Below the pieces are notes generated by a model that did not search any database, was not told the origin of the DNA, and saw only the letters and a list, made by a program, of their open reading frames with translations. 64,000 nt of DNA from Fratercula arctica (taxonomy: Eukaryota > Chordata > Aves > Charadriiformes > Alcidae): contig CANTUZ010000001.1 in NCBI GenBank assembly GCA_947846985.1, positions 72,433,521-72,497,520 on the forward strand, read 5' to 3'. A program made the translations under genes and the position numbers. This document shows positions 48,175 to 58,296 of this stretch, in pieces. Each line of letters begins with the position of its first letter. Within the stretch, counting starts at the first letter, position 1.

Positions 48175-48765
48175 TGGGCACAGACTGATTAAGTTGCAGC
48201 ACTGCAGAGAAGATCCTGGGTATCTTGGTGGATGGCAAGTTGAACATGAGTCGTCAGTGCAATCTTGTGATAACTGTACATGGGGCTGCAATGAGAAAGC
48301 AGAGCCAGCAGATAAAAAAAAGTGATTATCCCTCTCTCTTCCTTACTGGTAAGGCCAGATCTGGGCACCTCAATACAAGGCAGATGTCAGCAAACTGGAC
48401 AGAATCCATCTGAAGGCCACTAAGGTGGCTGGGGAGAAGCTGAGGGAGCTGGGTTCATTCATGCTGGAAAAGGGAAGGCTAAGGGGCCATACTCTTCTCA
48501 GAAACACACTGCAAAAGGATGAAAGCAATGCAGCAAAGGAAACCCTGGCTAGGTGTAAGTGAAAAAAAGAATCCCTGTCAGAGTAGCCAAATACAGGAAC
48601 AGGTGCTGTGGGAGAGGCTGTGGGATCTCAGTTCTCGGAGAAGTTCAAAATTCAGCTGGACCTAACTTGATCTAACTTTGAAGCTAGCAATGCTTTGAAC
48701 AGGTGTCTTGAACAGAAGGACCTCCAGAGGTCCCTTCCAATGTTAATATTTCTATGACTCTACAG
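48175..48765 (+). mobile_element. Old CR1 fragment, 3' third
   Basis: Plus-strand CR1 with many indels. It shows 'cctgggtatcttggtggatg' (block for DLGVLVD), 'aacatgagtcgtcagtgca' (MSQQCA), a diverged 'gctgagggagctgggttcat' block, then 'aacaggtgctgtgggaga' (HWNRL region) and the 3' UTR 'aaggacctccagaggtccct', with a degraded octamer tail 'atttctatgactcta'. 5'-truncated just downstream of the RT active site. Confidence 0.88.
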
Positions 48766-50455
48766 ATATGACTTCTTTGAAGTCACAATTTCTTCTCTTC
48801 ATTCTCTTCTCCTGGCCTGCAGTCAGGTTGTATTTGCATGTATAGCTCATGAACCAAAAACCAAATGGCATACACATTTGCTCTGATACTCCAGCCCAGT
48901 TTCATAACCAGGTAAAGCCAGGCCATCTCAAGAAGTTCTGCTGTTTTTTTTTTCTTGTCAAACATTTTGAAGCATGTTTTTAATACAAAGATAAGAGAAA
49001 ATCAGGTCTCCTCACAAGCAGTGCCCCTTCAGTACTGCATTCCATTGGGTGAAGCAACACAGAAGTCTATTGTAAAAATGACTTCTGTGTTGTCAAAGAG
49101 GTGTTAGGAGTGTGACATAACTCCTCAAAAGTAGAAAGCTCAAAGAAGACACTTGACTTCTTGTTCCCAGTGCAAGTTAAAAGTATTGTTAACTGTACAG
49201 GTATGAATGCCTCCAAAAGTGCTGAGCAGACTGGCAGACCTCCTAGCTTGGCAATGTAGTGAGTTCCTCATGCCATTAAATAAAGGATTTAAAACAGGAT
49301 TCTGGTTGGAGAAATGTCCAGGCAAAAATATTGTAAGAGATTGTCAAGCGTATTGCAATGGTGGTAATAGTACACAAATTTCAAATTAAGATATAATTTC
49401 TTTCCATTTCAAAGTCTGCAATTTCATCTTGGCATCAGATCCAAAATATTTCTCTCCTGCCTTTCTTATTATCTCCACAAATGGATCTTTCAAAAATTCT
49501 GTTTTTCAGTATGATTGAGGAATGGAGTTGGAAGCTGATAAATTATTCTGTTGCTCATTGTAGAAAACCCAGCTCTGTCTTTCCTTTCTGTGTGAGCTTT
49601 ACTGTGCTATCGGGAACATGCATTATTAAAAAGTTATTTGTCAGTGAAGCCAATGGAAATGAGTTTGATTTCTCATGAGGACTGTACCTGTTAAGCAATA
49701 AAGGCCTTTTCTTATCTGGTCTTTTTGCACAGTAGCATCACACACTGAAACCAGTGAAAAGTGCTGCTCACTCGTTTTTATCACAGGAGAGTGCTGTCTG
49801 TCAGAGGTAACTGTGTACTTCATGCAAGTAGAGACTCAGATCTACCCTTAGACAGAGGTCATTTATGAGCAAGGCGCTCTGGAGCTCATTACACAATGAG
49901 TCCAGACGCTTGAAAGAGTATTACTTCCAAATAGCAGTGTACTGACCCACATCCAAACCTTCACAGTCTTTGGAGTGGCTGCTCAACCGTCCATTTTCAT
50001 TTTGAATTCACGTTTTCAGTGAAGAAGCTCAGTTCATGTGAAAAAGCAAGCTTTTCTTTCAACTCACATATTCCTTTTTCAGGGTACAGCTGAAGGAGCG
50101 TGTTTTCTATCTGACAGATACAAAAAACACTGCTATGACAACATTTGTGCACCGTGACTTTCCCTTCTCCTGCCATGCATACACAGTTCAATGAATATCT
50201 GAGTGTTCTTAAAAAATGGTGCAATTTTCCTGAAATATCCCTTAGCTGGTATTTAAGTCATTAGGTGGCTTGTTGCCTTAAGCAGTTACCAAGAGATGGC
50301 AGACAATAACTGAAAAATACTGTACCTTTTTGAGTGGACTGATCAAAAAAGTCCCCAGAAGCAGAAAAGTCCAAGAGAAATTTCTGCATTAATCTTGTGA
50401 AGAAAGCTTGAGCTGTAGTTGTAAGAAACTTCAACTGAGGCTTCCCCCACCTCCC
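48766..50455. other. Non-coding stretch, no gene recognised
   Basis: AT-rich, with short chance open frames and no recognised repeat. Confidence 0.5.
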
Positions 50456-51009
50456 TGGCACCGTGGTTTAACCCCAACCAGCAGCTAGAACCATGCAGAC
50501 ACTCGCTCACTCCCCACAGTCTGGATGGGCGAGAGAATAAAAGTAGAAGTGAGGAGAAACTCATGGGTTGAGATAATGACAGATTAATAGGTAGAGCAAA
50601 AGCCTCACACACAACCAAAGCAAACCAAGGAATTCATTCAAAACTTCCCATGGGCGGGCAGGTGTTCAGCCATCTTCAGGAAAGCAGGGCTCCGTCACGC
50701 ATGATGGTTACTTGGGAAGACAAACACCATCACTCTGAAGGTCCTCCCCTTCCTTCTTCTCCCAGCTTTATATACTGAGCATGACGTCACATGGTATGGA
50801 ATATCCCTTTGGTCAGTTGGGGTCAGCTGTCCCAGCTGTGTCTTCTCCCAGCCTGCTAGCTGGCGGGGTGCAGTGAGGAGCAGAAAAGGCCTTATTGCTT
50901 AGCAACAACCAAAAACATCAGTATGGCACCACATTATTCCCATCCCAAATCCAAAACTATACCAGCTGCTAGTAAGAAAGTTAGCTCTGTCGCAACGGAA
51001 ACCATGACA
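50456..51009 (-). mobile_element. Solo LTR of an avian endogenous retrovirus
   Basis: A 554-bp element reading TG...CA on the minus strand (starts 'tgtcatggttt' at 51009, ends 'gttaaaccacggtgcca' at 50456). It has the layout of a long terminal repeat: upstream region, CRE, TATA box, then a downstream part with an ATTAAT-type poorly conserved poly(A) signal near 50582. No gag, pol or env sequence or second LTR flanks it, so it is a solo LTR left by LTR-LTR recombination. Short flanks 'ctccc' (left) and 'atccc' (right) may be a decayed target duplication. I recognise the sequence as a family widespread in neoavian birds but cannot name the subfamily. Confidence 0.88.
50766..50789 (-). promoter_or_regulatory. 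LTR promoter: CRE and TATA box
   Basis: On the minus strand, a perfect CRE palindrome TGACGTCA (50782-50789) is followed closely by CAGTATATAAAG (50766-50777), a strong TATA box. This is a typical retroviral U3 core promoter and appears undamaged. It would drive transcription leftward. Confidence 0.7.
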
Positions 51010-51790
51010 ATCCCTCGGTGTAAGAGTCTAAAAAAGTTAATGAAGAAATAAATGCAGTTATAGATCTTATAGAATATTTTGTGTAGCATATTAGTGGATT
51101 TAATTTCTTTATTTTTTGTTTTACTCTGTAAAAAAACTATATGTATTAAAACACAGTGATAATGCTCTTCATATTGTCTATGTATTTGTAGTATTTGGTA
51201 TATTAAAAATAATTTATTGCAGTCCCATATACATTTATGCATATAACTGCATTAACATCTTCATTGAATGCAAATATGAAATATGTAATTGATTTTACAA
51301 AGTTAAATTTCATAAAAGGCAGGGTTCAAGTTTAGGTTTGAGTTTGATGTCTTTAAGTTGATAATCTGGCGTTATCACATTTAACTTATTATACCTTTAT
51401 GTTTTGTAAGTGCTTTTGTGGTTTTCCATCCTTTTGGCTTATAAAAAAAGAGAAAATGATTGTACACGATCTAGAAGCGCTTCGCTTGATATCTCATCAG
51501 CCCTAATCATGTTCACCAAGAAATGCAATGCAAGCAGGAAATTACTACTTTCAATCTTTATTTGGCAGCTTGTATATCAAAATACTGACACTTAGGATTG
51601 TGACTGATCACTAGCTTAGCATAAACTCAGTTGATTCCAGTGCTAAATTTGGCTAAATATTTATACTGATCAAAGAGCAATTATTCTGATCAGTTTAACT
51701 TTCCTAGATGTCAGTTAATCGCTATGTCCCAATAACTTGTGACCTGTGGAGTCATGTTCATCAGAAACGTATCAAAGATTGGCATTTTTC
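51010..51790. other. Non-coding stretch, no gene recognised
   Basis: Strongly AT-rich and unremarkable. Confidence 0.5.
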
Positions 51791-53378
51791 ATGCAGCATG
51801 GGCAACAAACAGGAGCTGGAAGTCACCGTGCTGCTAGAAAGCTGTGACCTAGTTGCCACTACTGAGTCCTGAGGGAATTGGCTGATGGAGTTGCCAAGTC
51901 ACTCTCCACAATATTTGAAAATTCATTGCAGTAAGTTGAAGTCCCCAGTGACTGGAAAAAGGGAAAGATTGCACCCATTTTTAAAAAGAGTAGAAAGGAG
52001 GACCCTGGGAACTACCAACCGGTCAGCCTCACCTGTGTGCCTGGGAAGATCATGGAACAGATCCTCCTAGAAGCTATGCTAAGGCACATGAGGACAGGGA
52101 GGTGATTTGAGACAGCCAGCATGGCTTTGCCAAGGACAAGTCCTGCCTGACCAACCTAGTGGCCTTCTATGATGGAGTGACTGCATCAGTGGACAAAGGA
52201 AGAGCAGATGTCGTCTGTCTGGACTTCTGTAAGGCCTTTGACACAGTCCCCAACAACATCCTTCTCTCTAAATTGGAGAGATACGGATTTGATGGCTGGA
52301 CTGTTTGGTGGATAAGGAATTGGTTGAATGGCCATGTGCAGAGGGTAGTGGTTAACGGCTCAATGTCCAGATGGAGATCAGTGACAAGTGGTGTCCCTCA
52401 GGGGTCTGTGTTGGTATCAGCACTGTTTAGTGTCTTCATCAGTGACATAGACAGTGGGATCGAGTACACCCTCAGGGAGTTTGTGGATGGCACCAAACTG
52501 AGTGGTGCAGTTGCCAAGCCTGAGGAACAGGATGCCATCCAGAGGGACGTGGACAAGCTTGAGAAGTAGGCCCGTGTGAACCTCATGAGGTTCAACAAGG
52601 CCAAGTGTAGGGTCCTGCACCGGGGTCAGGGCATCCCCCCATATGAATACAGGCTGGGGGGTGAAGGGATTGAGAGCAGCCCTGCCAAGAAGGACTTGGG
52701 GGTACTGGTGGATGAAAAACTGGACATGAGCCAATAATGTGCGCTCACAGCCCAGAAGGCCAACAGTATCCTGTGCTGCATCGAAACCAGCGTGGCCAGC
52801 AGGTCGAGGGAGGTGATTCTGCCCCTCTACTCTGCTCTGGTGAGACTCCACCTGGAGTACTGCATCCAGCTCTGGAGCCCTCAGCACAGAAAAGACGTGG
52901 ACCTTTTGGAGCGGGTCCAGAGGAGGGCCACAAAAATCATGAGAGTGATGGAATACCTCTCCTATGAGGACAGGCTGACAGACTTTTGGTTATTCAACCG
53001 GTAGAAGAGAAGGCTCTGGGGAGACTGTATTGTGCCCTTTCAGTATTGAAAGGGGGCTTATAAGAAAGATGGGGACAAACATTTTAGCAGAGCCTGTTGC
53101 GATACGACAAGGGGTAATGGCTTTAAACTAAAAGAGGGTAGTTTTAGACTAGATAGAATAAAGAAATTTCTTACAATGATGGTGGTGAAACACTGGAACA
53201 GGTTGCCCAGAGAGGTGGTAGATGCCCCATCCCTGGAAACATTCAAGTTTAGATTGGACAGGGCTCTGAGCAACCTGATCTAGTTGAATATGTCCCTGCT
53301 TATTGCAGGGGGGTTGGACTAGATGACCTTTAAAGGTGCCTTCCAACCCAAACTATTGTATGATTTTATGATTATTTT
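51791..53378 (+). mobile_element. Middle-aged CR1 LINE with internal deletion
   Basis: Plus-strand CR1 of a different subfamily from the two young copies. Positions 51791-51865 carry the start of the endonuclease region ('gcagcatgggcaacaaacag'). At about 51865 the sequence jumps directly to the RT N-terminal part ('gtcctgagggaattggctga'), so about 1 kb of endonuclease and linker is missing. It then runs through RT to the 3' UTR ('ggttggactagatgaccttt' at about 53312-53331) and a short decayed octamer tail ('attgtatgattttatga'). Confidence 0.93.
51866..53283 (+). pseudogene. CR1 ORF2 remnant, inactivated
   Basis: Reverse transcriptase frame with at least three in-frame stops (TAG 52567-52569, TAA 52735-52737, TAG 53002-53004) and at least one frameshift near 52090-52100. 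Motif A survives as [13 protein letters not shown] and motif B as SGVPQGSVL. The active site has changed from FADD to FVDG, losing a catalytic Asp. A codon is also missing just before motif A relative to the usual form. The C-terminal end retains SLETFKFRLD and the original stop at 53281. Confidence 0.9.
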
Positions 53379-54011
53379 TTTTTTGTATCTGAGATTTCTA
53401 TGCTCCAGCTGCCTGATAGTGCTCAATAATGTGAAGTGTCAAAACTGATGTCTGACGTATATGTAGGTTAGTACATTTTGTAGCATTCAGAACAGGCAGG
53501 TTTATCAGTGGTTCTCCAAAGTTACCTTATTTGCATACAATCTATCTGCAGTGTGACTGAAAGCCAGTTTGGCTTCTTGACCTGATACAGAGCAGAAAAA
53601 ATTTAAGATTTTAACTTGGTGAAGAAGAAGCCATCCTCCTCCACCAAGCAATGTTTCGTGGAACTGTACACAGTTTAGATTTGACTTAAAATCAAATTGT
53701 TTTTCACCAGTGTGAACTTCTGCCAACGTTCTTCCTTTTCCAACCTTTCTTCCTCTGTCTTCTCCTCTGCAGACTGAAAATCTCACATCCTGCTTTCTGC
53801 TGGTAAAGGTATTGAGTATCTCACTAGCATGGCATTCCATTTCTGCACGCTGTAGCAGATCATTTAATCATAACAGATTAGATACTGTGCAAACATTGGC
53901 TAGTCAACTATGGGACAAATTACAGATATTTCTGACCAACAGGTAGACTAATTGGCTTAAAGAAAAAATTTAATGCAGTATTGATGCAGATATCTATACC
54001 GACATAACAGT

Positions 54012-54070
54012 AGATGGGTAGATGGATGGTTGGATGGATGATTGCATGGATGGGGGAATGGATGGATGGA
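54012..54070. repeat. Imperfect (GATG)n microsatellite
   Basis: About 14 GATG/GGAT units with several substitutions. Confidence 0.85.
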
Positions 54071-54315
54071 CTTGTGTCACTCAAATGAAGTAAAGCTATC
54101 CACACTGCAAATGCCATTTCATCCTAACTGCTGTACAGCAATACTGCTGGTCCATCTACAATGGCTACGATATAAGAAGGCAAGTGATTGTAGGCAGGAT
54201 TACCAGAATAGAGCATTAAATGATGTATTGCAGAGCTGAGTATAAGAGGGATTTATTCTACATACAGATTGTTCTTCTTTGGCTTTTCTACTAAAATCAG
54301 ACATAGCGCTAATTT

Positions 54316-54334
54316 AAAAAAAAAAAAAAAAAAA
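54316..54334. repeat. A19 homopolymer
   Basis: Nineteen A in a row. Confidence 0.9.
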
Positions 54335-57300
54335 GTAGTTGCAGACAGATTGTTTGTTAACAAAATAAATAGCCAGGGAATAAGAACAGCAGGAACAAAG
54401 AGATAACAGAAAACCCACTGCAAAAGGTGACACAGAACAGGCACCTTTTGTCCCTTCTGTTTCCCTCTAATTAAAAATAGAAGCAGGAAACAAATTAAAT
54501 GTACCAAACCTCTGCTATGTTCAATTCTCAGACCAGACAAGGTATGCATACCTCCTGCAAAAAAGTATATGTGATGGGTGGCATCTGATGGGACTTTAGG
54601 TCCTTTCTCATCCCATTGCTACCAGGCTGTGGGACACTGCAATGCTGAACTAGTAGGAGTGCTTATACTGTCGTCTTGCTTTGCTCCCTGTTTTGCTCCT
54701 GGCCCTGATTTCCACCAGCCTATATTTACATACATCAGACTACAGAGGTGGGAGAAATCCAACAAAAAAATGGTGACTTTTTTACTCTAGGGTCTGTTCT
54801 CCCTACCTGCAGTATTCACCATGAGACAGTCTACAGCAGTTAATCTGTAGAACAGGCGCCCAAATGCAGATCGCCTTACCAGTATAGCTCTACAAAAATG
54901 CATCTGAATCCCTTTGTATCCAGCATTTTCTCCTGTTCTAAGACTGTACAGCACAGGTAGACCTAGCATGAAAATAAAATAACTGATGTATTTTAAACGT
55001 ACAATTTTTTGCCATCTTTGAATTTTTAGACTCTGAGGATGGGGTCCATCTCATGTACTCATAAATGGAGGAAAATATGTACCTCCAGAATGTGCTTAAC
55101 ATGATGCCTTTCAGAAAACTCTTAGGGTGTGCTAGATCACCTTGTAAAAGCACACACAGAAATATTGTTTGGATAGTCTGAGATGACTAGCTGAGAATTT
55201 GCTCTCTCATTTTGGATACCTCAATTGGGGCAGATGAATCAGAATAATATTATATTGGGAGATCCTAGAATTTACACTTTCATATATTTTCTTTCATCTT
55301 TTTTAAAGGTAGATTTTGCTAATTCAATATATATTAGTTCTTATTCTTTTCCGAAGGTCATATTCTGAAAGCAGACACATGGACCATGATCACGTGGTCA
55401 AAGTTGTTTTCTATCCTTTCTGCAATGTATATGGGAACTAAACATGTCCTAACTAATCTACATTTGTATTTATTTCTGAAAAGATCAGCTGACAATGAAG
55501 GGACAACAGCAGCAAGGTTAAGGTGCCTCCAGATTTGGGAAAATTATATATACTCACAAAAAAGTAGAAAATTCATTTGAGGATATTTTATTTTTTCCTA
55601 CAATGTAGTGAAATAATGAAAAAACTGGGATTTTGGTGGTGGTGGGGGGGGGAATATTTTTAGATCTGAACTCTGATTTCATTATCTTTTAAGAAAGATG
55701 AAAAAAAGTTCTGTTTGTAACAAATGACTGTCATAACTCCCATTTTACCCAATATGTCACTAGCTGAATAGGAAACCTGCAGTTGGAAACATAACCCCCT
55801 GCACCTCAGACTACAGTGTGCTTTGGGCCGGAAGAAAGTGTTGTTGCCTCTTTTGGTAAACTTTGCAGCAATGACGACCTTTAATGTACACATATTCCAG
55901 GTTTGATGAACAGTCATCATTAGTGTTATTAGAAATTAGTTTTCCATCATATAGATTAACATTAAAATACATGTTACTTGCTCATAGTTAAGAGATTCTA
56001 TTTATCTTCCTAGGGTTTCCCAGACAGAAGTGCATTCACGTGCCCTGAACTACCTGTGCCGGCACACTGTGATACACACATACACTCATACACACATACA
56101 GTTCTCTCCTGCTCTCTAGTGAGATAAAAAGATGAAAAACTTAATCCTTAGCCCTTAAATATGAAATGTTCCTCTTCGGTTTTGACTGATTCGTAGCTGT
56201 AAAAGGTTAGCACATTTTAAAGGGTAAAAGCTGAGATTTCTTTTCAGTTTTCACCCCGACCAATTCCAGCTAAGTTCCAGGAAAAAAGTAGATCACAAAA
56301 TGAAAAGCATATATCTTTGGTAGATCCTGAAACCTAGATCTTTTCAGTCCTTCTGCAGGTACAGGAGCCTGCCACATCAGAGCAGACCACATTAGGGCAA
56401 GGTGAAGCTGTAGCTCTGGCTTTTCAGTACAAAGCGGGACTAGCTGCCTCTCTGCTTCCACAAGGTACAGGTATTGAACCCAAGGAGGGGAGGAGAGCAG
56501 ATTTCTGAAGAGGTTTTCTGATACTAGCAAGGACAATACACCACACCTCTCAGAGATACGCAGAAGCAAGCTCATTTCTTTGCATGCTTGGAAAACCCTC
56601 TCTGCAGTTGCAGGAGCCCCGTACTACAAGCCAGACATTTATAGCAGAATTGAACCATAGGCTTAAGACCTTAGTGCACAGCCTGCAATACTGTAGACTT
56701 TCGACTTATGTATGCAGCACGTTAGTCCATAGAGCATTTCCTCTCTGACTTTCCAGATGTTCTTCTAAATTCCAAATGCAAATAGAGTGCATAACACATC
56801 GTTCTCTGAATGTCTACAGTCATGGTAATCCTGTCATCTAGTGGTGTGCATATCTTTCTCGGTCAATTGAAGTCAGGAGTAAACAAACAATTCATGGGTT
56901 GGCCACTATCATTATCACTGTGCCACTGCTGCAGATTACAGCATTCTGGAAGGGAGAAGCCATTGTTCTGTAATAACAGTAAAAAAAGGAACCTCATCTG
57001 CAGGAGAGCGTGAATGTCCAGGATGCACACAGAAGCTCTGGGGCCAAGCCAAAGGAACTGGTGAAACTAGAAGTTGTAGAAAATGTGGTGTGCCTGATAC
57101 GCATATTGAAGAAGTACCTCTGTTCTTGGTTAAATACTGAATAAAATAGGAAGCTAGAGGCGTTCACAGTTTGAAAGAATCTGTTTCATAGACTTACAAC
57201 GCATGGCAGTTTCCATTTTTTACTGTGCTGTTCTCAGGCTTCTCTCAAGGATGTTGTTGCACATCAGAAAAGTATTAGACTGTAAGTCCTCAGGTATTTT

Positions 57301-58155
57301 GTTCTTTTGTGGTACAATTTATTATCAGTCTTCAGAATATATGGCCCAGGAAGTTATTTGAAGTAGTTGCACAACAAGAAATATTCTGGATGTGCTGCTG
57401 CCTGGGAGAACTCAGTTTTAGGTAAGAAATTGAAAGATACAGAAACTTTTAGCAAACCCTGGAAGCTAATCTTCAATAGATTATTTTTATATTAAAAAAA
57501 AAGAAAGTTTATAACTGCAAAAATAATCATGTAGGAATATTTGGGGATAAGGACTGGGAGGATTTGCAGAACAGTGCACTGGAAGTTTATGCAAATCCTT
57601 AGTCTTAAGTGCACCGTTCACTGCACTGCATAAATGATTTTCATTTGGTGAGATCAAATTATATATGTATTTTATTTTTTTTTTTAAGAAAAAGAGGTTA
57701 TTTATGTTCTCCTTATGGCACAGGGATGTACTCTGTCACCGAGTACCTCCCAGAATGAGGATTGTGTCCCCAAGGCCATACAGTTTCTGAGCTCTCCCGT
57801 TCAGCCTGTGGTTATGTCTGCCCCAAGTATTGCCTTTTGGGGTGGTTTTCTGGAGTTCAGATCCAGTTCAGATCCAGAGGATCCTCTTTTTCATGCTAAG
57901 CTAGAACTTTGAAAAAGAGATTCCATGAAGTCCAAATAATCCTTTTTGTATTGCTGTTTTTCTCTTTGCATGCAGTCCTCTGTATCTCAGTTTCTCAAGC
58001 CGCCTAAAACCAACCCAATATAAATTCTGGAGTGTCAATTTAAAAGTACACTTTTTCCGCACTAACAATTGATTCCCAGCATTATTTTTTTTTTCTTCTC
58101 CTGCAGCAGGTGTCATCTTACAAAAGTCTCTGCAGCAGTTAATGAAAAAGTGGAA

Positions 58156-58296
58156 TATTCTGGGAGTTGTAGTCTTTCAAACAGAGCTTCGCAAGGACAC
58201 ACCTGTATTGGAACACTACAGCTCCCTGAACTTCCTCGCATCACTGCCCATGAAACGTCCTGCAACGTGGCTAGTTTTCGGGGAATGGGGCGGGGG
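58156..58296. promoter_or_regulatory. Promoter-like cluster: two ZNF143-type sites and a GC box
   Basis: On the minus strand, 58156-58173 reads ACTACAACTCCCAGAATA, matching the ZNF143/STAF site (ACTACAATTCCCAGAATGC) at 16 of 19 positions over the extended motif. On the plus strand, 58215-58233 reads ACTACAGCTCCCTGAACTT (13 of 19). The two point away from each other with about 41 bp between. GGGGCGGGGG at 58287-58296 is a consensus Sp1 GC box, and CpGs are locally more frequent than around it. Together they resemble a small, possibly bidirectional, promoter or boundary element. No clear gene start is attached. Confidence 0.4.

Larger units (their letters stand above)
53379..58155. other. Non-coding stretch, no gene recognised
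   Basis: AT-rich with no recognised transposon. It contains a GGAT/GATG microsatellite, an A19 tract and a G-rich run near 55633-55651. A 12-bp direct duplication ('gttcagatccag') lies at about 57854-57877. Open frames are short. Confidence 0.45.

Noticed and set aside
50456..51009. Possible full provirus around the LTR
   Set aside because: No second LTR or gag/pol/env sequence is found within several kb on either side. The flanks are unique AT-rich DNA and an unrelated CR1.
54012..54070. Possible CRISPR-like or satellite array
   Set aside because: The unit is a plain 4-bp microsatellite without spacers.
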